A stretch of DNA of 64,000 nt from an uncultured Pelagibacteraceae bacterium (GCA_902579985.1 CACHIV010000001.1:1-64000), one strand, 5' to 3'; shown: positions 27,236 through 36,411, counted from the stretch's first letter. The notes: generated by a model not told the origin, from the letters alone. A program made the numbers and translations.

Positions 27236-28246
27236 ATGAAATTAACTAAAACAATATCAGCGCTATTTTTATCTTTAGTGCTGCTAATCGGAAGTTTAGG
27301 GCAAGCGAATGCTGCTAAAAGACTTCACGCAGCTATTGCAGACTGGACAGGTGGAATAATCACTTGTGAAGTAGCTGTAGCAATTCTTGAAAGAGAATAT
27401 GGATATAAAGTTAAACAAACAGTATTTCCATCAGGAACTGGTTTATGGGAAGCAATTGCAGCAGGAGAAATTGATTTTGCTTGCGAAAGCTGGCCAAGCT
27501 ACGCTGAAGCAGATTCTGTGATGCTAAATGAGGATCTAATCTATGAAGGTAAGGTAGTTGGATCTTACAGTGGAGATGGAAGTGTAGATCTTTTAGGTAC
27601 ATCTGGAATAATCGGACTTTCTGATTACTGGATACCAAAATACGCTGCTGAGGAATTTGGTATCAAAACTTGGAAAGATCTAAATAAACATAAAGCTAAA
27701 TTTGCTACTATAGAAACTGGAAACAGAGGTAGACTTATCGGATGTCCAGTAGCTGGTTGGAATTGTCATGACCAAAAAAGACTTGATATTTTAGGAATTG
27801 ACTTTCAAGCAGATGAGCTTGGTACTGAAGCAGCCGCTATTGCAGAAGCAAAAGCAGCTTACATGAGAAAAGAACCATTCCTATTATATCTATGGTCACC
27901 ACATTGGTTCTTTGGAGAGTTTGACATGGTAGGAGTTCAACTTCCAGAGCACAAAGTTTGTGATCCTGATACATTTACAGAAGCTGGTAACTGGAAAGAT
28001 TGTGGAAAAAAAGGTTGGCCTGGAACAGGTTGGGCAAAAGATTACACAATGAACTACGGTAACCCAGCTGTGTTTGCAAAAGCTGAAAACGCAGACGCTA
28101 AGAAATTCTTCGAAAATATGTCTTTACAAAATATCGATCAAGCAAAAATGCTTGTTGAAGTAGATATTAAGAAAAGAGATGTTAAAGAAGTTGTTGCAGA
28201 GTGGTTAGACAACAATCCAGACAAATGGAAGCCTTGGCTTAAATAA
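27236..28246 (+). CDS. proX: glycine betaine/carnitine-type ABC transporter substrate-binding protein
   Basis: A periplasmic binding protein of the OpuAC/ProX family: Sec signal peptide at residues 1-26 (ending QANA), then ADWTGGIITCEVA, FPSGTGLWEAIAAGEIDFACESW and YLWSPHWFFGEFD, which carry the tryptophans that cage quaternary ammonium groups in related proteins. Length 336 is normal. It has a strong ribosome site and ends in an intrinsic terminator. Codon use is less A/T-extreme than its neighbours, as expected for a highly expressed gene. Ligand could be glycine betaine, carnitine, DMSP or related; neighbouring carnitine genes favour the wider range. Confidence 0.92.
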   Translation: MKLTKTISALFLSLVLLIGSLGQANAAKRLHAAIADWTGGIITCEVAVAILEREYGYKVKQTVFPSGTGLWEAIAAGEIDFACESWPSYAEADSVMLNEDLIYEGKVVGSYSGDGSVDLLGTSGIIGLSDYWIPKYAAEEFGIKTWKDLNKHKAKFATIETGNRGRLIGCPVAGWNCHDQKRLDILGIDFQADELGTEAAAIAEAKAAYMRKEPFLLYLWSPHWFFGEFDMVGVQLPEHKVCDPDTFTEAGNWKDCGKKGWPGTGWAKDYTMNYGNPAVFAKAENADAKKFFENMSLQNIDQAKMLVEVDIKKRDVKEVVAEWLDNNPDKWKPWLK

Positions 28247-28270
28247 TACTTTTTAAAAATACTAAAAATT

Positions 28271-28298
28271 AAAGGCCCTTTTATAAGGGCCTTTTTTT
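28271..28298 (+). terminator. intrinsic terminator after proX
   Basis: AAAGGCCCTT and AAGGGCC form a strong GC stem with a short A/T loop, followed by a run of seven T. It is the clearest intrinsic terminator in the window, 24 bases after the proX stop. The rest of the gap to 28413 is A/T-rich and holds nothing I can support. Confidence 0.9.
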
Positions 28299-28413
28299 AT
28301 GCATTTAATTCATCGAAGTATATTAAATAAATAAAGAAAAATACTATTATACAATTAAGAATAAAAATTATTTTTTAAAGTATAGAAAAGATTATTATAT
28401 AATTTTTGAAAAC

Positions 28414-29547
28414 TTATAATTTATATTTTTTTAAGTATTCCAACCTACCAATAATTTCATCTCTATCTAAATAGTATCCTTGCAAATGACGATGTCCTGA
28501 ATTTGGATTAAAAGCAGTTCTTCCATGTAAAACTCGTCTATTATTAAAGGAAAAAATATCACCAGGACCTAATCTAAATTTTATTTGAAATTTATCGTCA
28601 TGTAAAAGATTTCCAAATCTATGATGAGCTTTATAAACTTTATCCATTTGTTCTGGATGACAGTCTAAAGCATCCATTGTTGCAACACTAAATCTTATAT
28701 CATGAAAATCATTATCCTTAGTTAAACTAATTGCCGGAGCATGAAAACTTCTGTGAGACTCTTGTGTATAATCTTTATCTCTAAATTTTAATGGAACTGA
28801 AATTAGTGTTTCAAAAATTTCTTTTTCATTGTTTCTTAAATATTCAGCAACTGCAAAACCATCAATGGCTGAGGAGTCTCCTCCCTCAGCATCATTTATC
28901 AAACAATGCAAAAACTGATAACCAGGAGGAAGTTCAAACCATGGTAAATCCATATGATTTCTAAGAGCATGCGCAGTATAAGCAGAGTTATTAGGTTTTG
29001 GAATATTGATTACCTCAAATGGTGTTTTAAAAAAGGTTTCTCTAACATGGCTAATTCTATGAAGAACATTAAAAGCAGATTTTTTTTCTATTGGAGAATT
29101 TTTAACTATAGCTATACCTTTGTGATGAAGTAATTCCAACCATCTTACCAAACCCTTATCAGAATAAATTATCTCATCATGATCTATGTAAATTGATTCA
29201 AAATTTTGTAACAAGCTATTATCCCATAGTTGATATGGGGAGACATATTTCTTTTTATTATTTATTGTATAACAATTTTCTCTAAGCCACTTAGGATCAT
29301 AATAACTAGTGTGATTACCTTCGCTCCATTCTATTTTTAATTTTCCATCATTATTTAAAGAATAATTTTTTGGATTTATATCTTTTGAAACTTCTAAAAT
29401 ATTAAACATTCTATGGTTTGAGTCTTTATCATGAGCAGTTGGACAATTGTCTCTTAACCAAAGATAATTAAAATTACTTTGCTCACCATCACTCCATTTA
29501 ACAGTTAAATTTTTATCTTTTTTTTCAACATTAGCAATTTTAACCAT
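28414..29547 (-). CDS. gamma-butyrobetaine hydroxylase-like 2-oxoglutarate/Fe(II) dioxygenase
   Basis: Known homologues hydroxylate gamma-butyrobetaine to L-carnitine. The architecture is complete: an N-terminal DUF971-type domain (about 1-95, WLRDNC at 30-35) and a TauD-like catalytic domain with Fe ligands His198, Asp200 (NHMDLPWFE) and His341 (VLHGR), plus Arg353 (GHRHLQGYY) for 2-oxoglutarate. Of the four zinc ligands of the human enzyme, the positions of Cys38 and His82 are kept (Cys35, His79) while the other two read Thr37 and Asp40, so the structural zinc may be lost. It is convergent with proX and near carnitine dehydrogenase. Confidence 0.82.
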   Translation of the reverse strand: MVKIANVEKKDKNLTVKWSDGEQSNFNYLWLRDNCPTAHDKDSNHRMFNILEVSKDINPKNYSLNNDGKLKIEWSEGNHTSYYDPKWLRENCYTINNKKKYVSPYQLWDNSLLQNFESIYIDHDEIIYSDKGLVRWLELLHHKGIAIVKNSPIEKKSAFNVLHRISHVRETFFKTPFEVINIPKPNNSAYTAHALRNHMDLPWFELPPGYQFLHCLINDAEGGDSSAIDGFAVAEYLRNNEKEIFETLISVPLKFRDKDYTQESHRSFHAPAISLTKDNDFHDIRFSVATMDALDCHPEQMDKVYKAHHRFGNLLHDDKFQIKFRLGPGDIFSFNNRRVLHGRTAFNPNSGHRHLQGYYLDRDEIIGRLEYLKKYKL

Positions 29548-29643
29548 ATTTAAATTCTTAATATTTTTTAAAGGTTTTTCAATAAATTTTTGTCAAAAAA
29601 ATTCTTGTTTTTTACCCTCATACAATATTAAAGTAATATCGCT

Positions 29644-30429
29644 ATGAATAAATCACTTAGAAATAAAAAAATTTTAATATCTGCGGGTGCTTCCGGTATT
29701 GGTTGGGCAACTGCTAAAGTCTGTCTATCAAAAGGGGCAACTGTTTATATATGTGATATAGAATCAAAATACTTAAATAAAGTTAAAAAACATCGGCTTA
29801 ACAATAAAAAATTATTTGTTTATCACTGTGATGCCTCAAATGAGATAGATGTAAATGAATTATTTATAAAAATTTCTAAAAGAACAAAAAAACTAGATTG
29901 TTTAATTAATAATGTTGGTGTCGCTGGACCAACAGGAACTATTGAAAAATTATCTTCTAAACACTGGGAAAAAACTTTAAAAATAAATGTAATCAGTCAT
30001 TTCTATTTTACTAAACTTGCTATTCCAATGTTAAAAAGAAATAAAGGGGGATCAATTATTAATATGGCATCTGGAGCAGGTATAATGGGTTTTCCACTTA
30101 GATCTCCTTATGCAGCAAGCAAATGGGCTATAGTCGGAATAACTAAAACTTTAGCAATGGAGCTTGGAAAATTTAAAATAAGGGTAAATGCAATATGTCC
30201 TGGAACTGTAAAGGGTGATAGAATGGTTAGAGTAATAAGGGATAAATCTAAATTTTTAAAAATTTCAAAAAAATCCATAGAAAAGGAATTTATTTCTATG
30301 GCATCGATTAATAGCTGGATTTATGAAGAAGACATTGGATATATGTGTAGCTTTTTAATTTCAAATGATGCAAAAAGGATTTCAGGTCAAATAATAGGGG
30401 TCGATGGTAATGCGACGAGACTGGATTAA
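29644..30429 (+). CDS. short-chain dehydrogenase/reductase
   Basis: A 261-residue classical SDR: cofactor loop SAGASGIGWATA (residues 13-24), NNVGVAG, catalytic Ser in NMASGAG, and YAASK (Tyr-x3-Lys) near residue 158. An acidic residue after strand 2 (CDIES) favours NAD over NADP. It is divergent from the hydroxylase gene and shares its last four bases with the stop of the convergent carnitine dehydrogenase. The substrate is not evident; a hydroxy acid or amine-related step in the same pathway is possible. Confidence 0.85.
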   Translation: MNKSLRNKKILISAGASGIGWATAKVCLSKGATVYICDIESKYLNKVKKHRLNNKKLFVYHCDASNEIDVNELFIKISKRTKKLDCLINNVGVAGPTGTIEKLSSKHWEKTLKINVISHFYFTKLAIPMLKRNKGGSIINMASGAGIMGFPLRSPYAASKWAIVGITKTLAMELGKFKIRVNAICPGTVKGDRMVRVIRDKSKFLKISKKSIEKEFISMASINSWIYEEDIGYMCSFLISNDAKRISGQIIGVDGNATRLD

Positions 30430-31370
30430 TTTCTAATTTTCTGTTCGTATTTTTTTCTTAGTTTTAATAAATCAACTAAATATTCGTCTCTAATATTAGA
30501 AATTTTTGCCACTGATTTTCCTTTAGATTGTTTTTTTGTTCCACTTACCAATTTATTAATTAGTTTTTTTGACAATTTGGGAGATCTAAGTTTAGTCCAA
30601 GGAAGTTTTAAAGCAGGTCCAAATTGTTCTAACATATGTTTCATTCCAAACTTTCCTCCGGCAAGATGAAAAGTTAAAAAAGTGCCCATTAAAGACCATC
30701 TTAATCCCGGTCCATCTTCAATAGCTCTGTCTAAATCCTCAGTGCTTGCGTGGCCCTCATTTATAATGTGAAGACCTTCTCTCCATAATGCTTCTTGTAA
30801 TCTGTCAGATAAATAACCTGGTAGTTCATGTTTAACCATAATGGGCTTCATAGATATGGATTTATAAAATCTATTTGCTTTTGTTAGAATTGCTTCAGAT
30901 GTTTTTTTTCCAGGTACAATTTCTAAAGCTGGCAAAATATAAACAGGATTAAATGGATGTCCTATTATGCCTCTTTTTGGGTTTTTACATTTTGAATAAA
31001 TTCTACTTGGAAGTAATCCAGATGAGCTAGATGAAATAATTGCATTTGTTTTTGCAAATTTTCCGATTTTGCTAATTAACTTGATTTTCAAAGAATAGTT
31101 TTCAGTTGCACATTCTTGTATAAAATCTGCATCTTTCAATGTTTCTTTAAGAGATGTTAAATATTTTAAATTTTTAAGATTAATTTTTTTTTTATTAAAA
31201 AGTTTTTTTGTATGAGGCAATGCTCTTTTTATTTCAACTATTAGTTTTTTTTTTAACTTAAGATCTTTGTCAAATGCATAAACAATTTTATTATGAGCCA
31301 AAAAGCGAATAATCCATCCGGTACCAATCACACCAGTACCAACTACTGCAACCTTTTTTATTTTAGACAT
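30426..31370 (-). CDS. L-carnitine 3-dehydrogenase-type NAD enzyme
   Basis: Of the 3-hydroxyacyl-CoA dehydrogenase fold. Seen: Rossmann loop GTGVIGTGW (11-19), GHPFNPVYILPALEIVPG with the catalytic-type His, DRLQEALWREGLHIINEG and FGPALKLPWTKL. The latter motifs are those of bacterial carnitine dehydrogenase, which makes 3-dehydrocarnitine. At 314 residues it lacks the C-terminal thioesterase found fused in some versions. It overlaps the BKACE stop by one base, so the two are coupled. That adjacency is the known gene arrangement for carnitine to betaine conversion and strengthens the call. Confidence 0.86.
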   Translation of the reverse strand: MSKIKKVAVVGTGVIGTGWIIRFLAHNKIVYAFDKDLKLKKKLIVEIKRALPHTKKLFNKKKINLKNLKYLTSLKETLKDADFIQECATENYSLKIKLISKIGKFAKTNAIISSSSSGLLPSRIYSKCKNPKRGIIGHPFNPVYILPALEIVPGKKTSEAILTKANRFYKSISMKPIMVKHELPGYLSDRLQEALWREGLHIINEGHASTEDLDRAIEDGPGLRWSLMGTFLTFHLAGGKFGMKHMLEQFGPALKLPWTKLRSPKLSKKLINKLVSGTKKQSKGKSVAKISNIRDEYLVDLLKLRKKYEQKIRN

Positions 31371-32257
31371 TACTTGTGTTTAACAAGCTTTAACTTTTCT
31401 CTTGTCTCTGAAGGAGTCATTATGGAATAACCTAATTCATCAACTATTCTTATTGCCTTTTCAACTAATTGAGCATTAGTTGCAAGCTTTCCTTTGGATA
31501 AATATAAATTATCTTCAAGCCCTACTCTTGGATTTCCACCCAATAAAACTGTTTGGGCAACAAATGGCATTTCATTTTTTGAAATAGCAAATCCTGACCA
31601 TACACCCTCTTTTGGCATTATATCTTTCATTGCTTGTATTGCTAAAGTCGTTGCAGGTGCTCCCCAAGGTATTCCAAGGCACATTTGAAACATGGGAGGA
31701 TCACTTAACAAACCTTCTTTATATAGTTGTGAACCAAACCACATATTACCTAAATCAAAAGCTTCGATTTCAGGTTTAACTTTTATATCTTTTAATTTTT
31801 TTGCAGCTTTTCTTAAATCATTTGGAGTGTTAACTGTAATTACTGAACTATCTCCAAAGTTTAAAGTTCCTGCGTCTAATGTACAGATCTCAGGAAGGAA
31901 TTGTTCTACGTTGGCAATTCTTTCCATCACATTTGCCATATCTGTCATTGGTCCAAATTCAAGAGGATTATTCCCTTGTCCAATATCAAGATCTCCACCC
32001 ATTCCAGTGGTTAAATTCAAAATTACATCTGTGCCACTTGATCTAATTCTATCTACGACTTCCTTATATAGTTCTAATCTTCTGCTTGGAGTTCCGTCTT
32101 CCTCTCTAACATGAATATGTGCAATTGCAGCTCCCGCTTTAGCAGCCTCAATAGATGCATTTGCTATTTGTTCTGGAGTTTTTGGTAAATTTGGATGTTT
32201 ACTGGCTGTATCACCAGAACCAGTTACTGCACAAGTTACAAAAACTTTATTGTCCAT
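31370..32257 (-). CDS. BKACE (DUF849) beta-keto acid cleavage enzyme, likely dehydrocarnitine-cleaving
   Basis: Zn-dependent enzyme that joins acetyl-CoA with a beta-keto acid and yields acetoacetate plus a new CoA ester. Zinc ligands are visible as His47-x-His49 (HIHVR) and Glu248 (VGLEDN). Other family marks are TCAVTGSG, LNLTTGMGG and GVWSGFAISKNEMPF. Placed directly upstream of carnitine dehydrogenase, the expected reaction is 3-dehydrocarnitine plus acetyl-CoA to betainyl-CoA and acetoacetate. No betainyl-CoA thioesterase is seen nearby. Divergent from a class II aldolase gene with 35 bases between starts. Confidence 0.87.
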   Translation of the reverse strand: MDNKVFVTCAVTGSGDTASKHPNLPKTPEQIANASIEAAKAGAAIAHIHVREEDGTPSRRLELYKEVVDRIRSSGTDVILNLTTGMGGDLDIGQGNNPLEFGPMTDMANVMERIANVEQFLPEICTLDAGTLNFGDSSVITVNTPNDLRKAAKKLKDIKVKPEIEAFDLGNMWFGSQLYKEGLLSDPPMFQMCLGIPWGAPATTLAIQAMKDIMPKEGVWSGFAISKNEMPFVAQTVLLGGNPRVGLEDNLYLSKGKLATNAQLVEKAIRIVDELGYSIMTPSETREKLKLVKHK

Positions 32258-32292
32258 ATTATTATAATCTAATATAATTCAAAATTAATAAA

Positions 32293-33021
32293 ATGAAAAT
32301 AACTGAATTACAAAAAGATTTAGCTGCAACATTCAGATGGGCCGCAAGATTAAACATGAATGAAGGGGTTGCAAATCATTTCAGTGCGTGTGTACCTGGT
32401 TCATCTACTGATTTTTACGTAAATAAAGCTGGTATTCATTTTAGTCAAATTAAAGCAAGCGATTTAATTTTGGTCACCAAAGATAATATTGAAGATTTGA
32501 AAACTAAACCAGATGTTGTTGATGCTACTGCTATAAGTATTCATGGTACAATTCATCAAAAAGTTCCTCATGCTAAATGTATTTTTCATGTGCATTCTAA
32601 ATATTCAACTGCTTTATCTGCATTAAAAGATGCAATACTTCCACCAATTGATCAAAATACAATGAGATTTTTTAATAGGGTTTCTATTTATAACGAATAC
32701 GGAGGAATGGGTTTTGAAGATGAGTCAATTAAAATGGCTAGTGCTTTAGGAAATAAACAGCATATGCTTTTAGCAAATCATGGAATATTGACTACCGGTG
32801 AAACAATATCTGAAGGATTTGATGCTTTATATTATTTCGAGAAATCTGCTGAGACTTATTTAACAGCGCTATCAACTAATAAAGAATTAAATATTGTATC
32901 AAATGAAATCGCAGAAAAAACAGCTCAAGAATGGTCAGATTATCCTTCTGATCTTGCTAGAGCTCATTTAGATCAAATAAGATTAATTCTGGATAAAGAA
33001 GAGCCAGATTATAAAGATTAA
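32293..33021 (+). CDS. class II aldolase/adducin-family protein
   Basis: A 242-residue zinc-type aldolase fold. The ligands fit HVHSKYSTAL (His-x-His, about residue 98-100) and LANHGILTTG (His about 160). The N-terminal AARLNMNEGVANHFSACVPG resembles the ANHxS substrate-phosphate loop, but with a loss of the GN(I/L)S form of sugar-phosphate aldolases. Members act as aldolases, dehydratases or decarboxylases. One base separates it from the TauD-type gene, and the four-gene plus-strand set continues with a GMC oxidoreductase and a permease. The reaction is not known. Confidence 0.8.
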   Translation: MKITELQKDLAATFRWAARLNMNEGVANHFSACVPGSSTDFYVNKAGIHFSQIKASDLILVTKDNIEDLKTKPDVVDATAISIHGTIHQKVPHAKCIFHVHSKYSTALSALKDAILPPIDQNTMRFFNRVSIYNEYGGMGFEDESIKMASALGNKQHMLLANHGILTTGETISEGFDALYYFEKSAETYLTALSTNKELNIVSNEIAEKTAQEWSDYPSDLARAHLDQIRLILDKEEPDYKD

Positions 33022-33022
33022 A

Positions 33023-33853
33023 ATGATAAAAACACATTTACTTTCAGGTGCTATAGGAGCAGAAATAACTGGAATAGACTTAAAAGATTCTTCAATTGAT
33101 AATTGGAATAAAATAAATGATTTATTATTGGAGCATAAAGCTCTTTTTTTTAGAGACCAAGATATATCTTCAGAAGAGCAGATTAATTTAGCTAAGCATT
33201 TTGGACCTTTAGAGAAACATATATATGTAAAAGGAAGAGAAGAATATCCAGAAATTCTAAGAATAATTAAAGAGCCTAATGAAAAACATCAATGGGGTGA
33301 AACTTGGCATACAGATGTTAGTTATAATCCAAAGCCAACAAAAGTAATTATTTTAAGATCTTTAAAAATACCACCTGTTGGTGGAGATACAATGTTTGCC
33401 AATATGGAAGTAGCATATGAAACATTAGATGATGAATTGAAAGATAAAATTAAAGGAAAAAAAGCAGTTCATAGTTCTTTAGGGGCAGCAGCATTTGTAG
33501 ACGCATATAAAGCTATGGAAGGAAATGGAAATTTAGATGAGTACTCTAATTCTCATCCTGTAGTAAGGACACATCCTGAAACTGGAAAAAAAATATTATA
33601 TGTAAATTCAATGTATACAAAAAGAATTTTAGATATGGAAAAAATTGAAAGTGATAAAATTTTAAATCAAATTTTTAAACACCAAGAGAGACTAGACTTT
33701 ACATGTAGATTTAAATGGACTGAAAATGCTGTAGCCATTTGGGATAATAGAAGTACCTTACATCAAGGTCTAACTGATTTTTTTCCTGGTAGGGGTTTAG
33801 GTTATGAAAGGGTAATGGATAGGATTGCTATAGAGGGCGATCACCCACAATAA
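33023..33853 (+). CDS. TauD/TfdA-family 2-oxoglutarate-dependent dioxygenase
   Basis: A 276-residue Fe(II) oxygenase. Ligands: His96 and Asp98 in WHTDVSY, distal His247 in STLHQG, with an Arg in the C-terminal YERVMDR for 2-oxoglutarate. The segment PPVGGDTMFANM is typical of TauD. Known members attack taurine, alkyl sulfates, 2,4-D and small ammonium compounds. The gene is tightly packed between the aldolase-like and GMC genes, so it probably oxidises the same substrate class. Confidence 0.85.
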   Translation: MIKTHLLSGAIGAEITGIDLKDSSIDNWNKINDLLLEHKALFFRDQDISSEEQINLAKHFGPLEKHIYVKGREEYPEILRIIKEPNEKHQWGETWHTDVSYNPKPTKVIILRSLKIPPVGGDTMFANMEVAYETLDDELKDKIKGKKAVHSSLGAAAFVDAYKAMEGNGNLDEYSNSHPVVRTHPETGKKILYVNSMYTKRILDMEKIESDKILNQIFKHQERLDFTCRFKWTENAVAIWDNRSTLHQGLTDFFPGRGLGYERVMDRIAIEGDHPQ

Positions 33854-33863
33854 ATATAAAAAT

Positions 33864-35447
33864 TTGAAATTTGATTATTTAATTATTGGAGCAGGTACAG
33901 CTGGATGCGTTCTAGCAAATAGATTGACTGAAAAATCAGAAAATAAAGTTGCTGTTTTTGAGGCGGGTAAAAATAGTGATATTTGGAAAGTAAACATGCC
34001 ACTTGCTATTCTTTATGCAATGCATGATCCAAAATATAATTATAAATATTATTCAGAACCTGAACCTTACTTAAATAACCGAAGATTATTTTGTCCTAGA
34101 GGAAAAATGGTTGGTGGGTGCTCAGCACATAATGGAATGGTTTATGTTAGAGGGAATAAAAATGATTATGAAAGATGGGTATCATTTGGATTAAAAAATT
34201 GGAGTTATGAAAAGGTTTTGCCTTTTTTTAAGAAAATTGAAACCTGGTCAGAGGGAGAAAATGAATTTAGAGGTGGCAATGGTATACTTCCAATTAACCA
34301 ATCTAAAAATAAAAATCCCTTATTCAGAGCCTTCTTAAATTCAGCTAAAGAAGCAGGATACAACTTGAATAGTGATATGAATGGAGAAGATCAAGAAGGA
34401 TTTGGTATGTATGACGTTACTATCCATAAAGGCGAAAGAGCTAGCGCATCAAAATATTATTTAAATCCTGCTAAAAAAAGGAGTAACTTGCAAGTTTTTA
34501 CTCAGTCTTTTGTAGAAAAAATAATTTTTGAGGGAAAAAAAGCAATTGGTATTGAAGTCAAGATTAAAAATAAAGTCGAAAAAATTTATGCAAATAAAGA
34601 AATTATTCTTAGTGGCGGTTCAATAAACTCTCCACAATTACTTATGATTTCTGGAGTGGGTCCAGCTGATCATTTAAAAGATCAAGGTATCAAAGTAGTT
34701 CACAATTTAAAGGGGGTTGGGAAAAATCTCCAAGATCATTTAGAAACTTATATACAACAAGAATGTAGAACACCTGACACTTTATATTCGTACGTTAATA
34801 AATTGAGAATGTTAAAAATAGGTATTCAATGGTTTCTAAATAAGAGTGGTCCATGTGCAACTTCTTTTTTAGAAGCAGGAGGATTTTGTAAATCATCAGA
34901 AGATAAGAAATATCCAAATATACAATTTCATTTTTTTCCTGCTTTTGTAATTGATCATGGAAATGTAGACCCTGACAGACATGGATATCAACTTCACGCT
35001 AGTTTAAATCAACCAAAAAGTAGAGGTTATATTAATCTTAAGACCTCTAATCCTTATGATTATCCTAAAATTCAATTCAATTATTTAGAAAATGAATATG
35101 ACTTAAATGAAACAGTCAAATGTGTAAAAGTAGCAAGAAAAATATTAAACCAAGATGCAATGAAACCTTATGCGGGTAAAGAAATTGGCCCTGGAGAAAA
35201 TGCTAAAAGTGACAGTGAAATTGCCGAATATATCAGATCTAAGTCCGAAACTGCTTATCATCCCTCATGTACTTTAAAAATGGGCATAGATGACTTGTCA
35301 GTTGTTGATGAAAAATTAAAAATTCATGGATTAGAAAATATTAGAGTTGCAGACGCTTCGGTAATGCCTGAGATAACAAGTGGTAACTTAAATGCACCCA
35401 CTTTGATGATAGGAGAGAGAGCTTCAGATTTTATTTTAAACTCATGA
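33864..35447 (+). CDS. GMC-family FAD oxidoreductase (choline/alcohol dehydrogenase-like)
   Basis: Oxidises an alcohol using FAD. Seen: the FAD loop IIGAGTAGCVLANRL (residues 6-20), MVGGCSAHNGMVYVRGN, the signature SGGSINSPQLLMISGVG (about 250-266), and the catalytic His in AYHPSCTLKMG near residue 470. Length 527 is normal. The start is a TTG at 33864; no ATG exists upstream of the FAD loop. Relatives include choline dehydrogenase BetA, but also alcohol dehydrogenases of unknown range. The stop overlaps the next ATG (ATGA), so expression with the permease is coupled. Confidence 0.88.
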   Translation: MKFDYLIIGAGTAGCVLANRLTEKSENKVAVFEAGKNSDIWKVNMPLAILYAMHDPKYNYKYYSEPEPYLNNRRLFCPRGKMVGGCSAHNGMVYVRGNKNDYERWVSFGLKNWSYEKVLPFFKKIETWSEGENEFRGGNGILPINQSKNKNPLFRAFLNSAKEAGYNLNSDMNGEDQEGFGMYDVTIHKGERASASKYYLNPAKKRSNLQVFTQSFVEKIIFEGKKAIGIEVKIKNKVEKIYANKEIILSGGSINSPQLLMISGVGPADHLKDQGIKVVHNLKGVGKNLQDHLETYIQQECRTPDTLYSYVNKLRMLKIGIQWFLNKSGPCATSFLEAGGFCKSSEDKKYPNIQFHFFPAFVIDHGNVDPDRHGYQLHASLNQPKSRGYINLKTSNPYDYPKIQFNYLENEYDLNETVKCVKVARKILNQDAMKPYAGKEIGPGENAKSDSEIAEYIRSKSETAYHPSCTLKMGIDDLSVVDEKLKIHGLENIRVADASVMPEITSGNLNAPTLMIGERASDFILNS

Positions 35448-36394
35448 ATAAAATACAGAACAATACTAAAGGCATAATATTCATATTGTTAGGTATGGCA
35501 ACGTTTTCAATTCAAGATGCTTTAATAAAATTTATCTATAATGATTCAGCATTATACGAGCTTTACTTTGGAAGAACTCTAGCAGCAATAATACTTTTAG
35601 TGGGTTATCTTAAAGTTTCCAATAAAAAGATAGATTTAAAAACTCATTATCCTTTATTAACAACTATAAGAGTTATTTGCTTTTTTTTTGGATTTAGTTT
35701 TTTTTATATTTCATTAACATACATGACGCTTGCAACTGCAAATGCATTATTTTTCTGTTGTCCATTTTTTGTTTCAATTCTTGCAATAGTTTTTTTAAAA
35801 GAAAAAATCGGTATCAAAAGGTGGTCTGCTATTATTACTGGTTTTATTGGTGTGTATATTGTTTTAAATCCTAACTTTGATAATTTTAATTATATGAAAT
35901 TAGCACCTGTAGCGTGCGCACTATGTTATGCAATATCAATGACAATTACAAAAATAACATCTGATAAAGATAATGTTTATACTCAAATGTTACATTTATA
36001 CATTGGAGCAATAATAATAAGTATTTTGTTTTTTATTTTTACAGGAAAAGGCCAATTTAATAATTTTAATGATCCTACTTTTCAATTTATTTTTAGAGAG
36101 TGGTTTTCTAACCCATCTTATGCTTGGCCATTTATAATAAGTATGGGGCTAATAAGTGTCTTAGCATTCTATTTTATTTTAAATGCTTACAGCATTGCCT
36201 CTCCGTCTGTAGTCTCTTTGTTTGAATATTCTTTAATTATATGGGCTATTTTAATTGGATATTTTTTATTTGATAGTGTTCCCTCAATAAGGACTTTATT
36301 TGGTGCTACAATAATCATTATTGCTGGAATATATATTTATTTAAGAGAAAAAGTTAAAGAACAGCTTATTGTAAGTGATAATCCAATTAGATAA
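35444..36394 (+). CDS. EamA/DMT-superfamily permease (paralogue B)
   Basis: A 316-residue carrier with ten membrane segments. The segment RWSAIITGFIGVYIVLNP near residue 125 closely matches the permease at 22966-23898, marking the two as paralogues that lie on both sides of the carnitine-type gene set. It is translationally coupled to the GMC oxidoreductase gene (four-base overlap), hence likely to move a substrate or product of that pathway. Confidence 0.82.
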   Translation: MNKIQNNTKGIIFILLGMATFSIQDALIKFIYNDSALYELYFGRTLAAIILLVGYLKVSNKKIDLKTHYPLLTTIRVICFFFGFSFFYISLTYMTLATANALFFCCPFFVSILAIVFLKEKIGIKRWSAIITGFIGVYIVLNPNFDNFNYMKLAPVACALCYAISMTITKITSDKDNVYTQMLHLYIGAIIISILFFIFTGKGQFNNFNDPTFQFIFREWFSNPSYAWPFIISMGLISVLAFYFILNAYSIASPSVVSLFEYSLIIWAILIGYFLFDSVPSIRTLFGATIIIIAGIYIYLREKVKEQLIVSDNPIR

Positions 36395-36411
36395 AAAAAA
36401 TTAAATTTTAA

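Noticed and set aside
31692-32114. 140-codon plus-strand frame opposite the BKACE gene
   Set aside because: It is antisense to a well-supported enzyme with visible zinc ligands and has no own ribosome site or recognisable domain.
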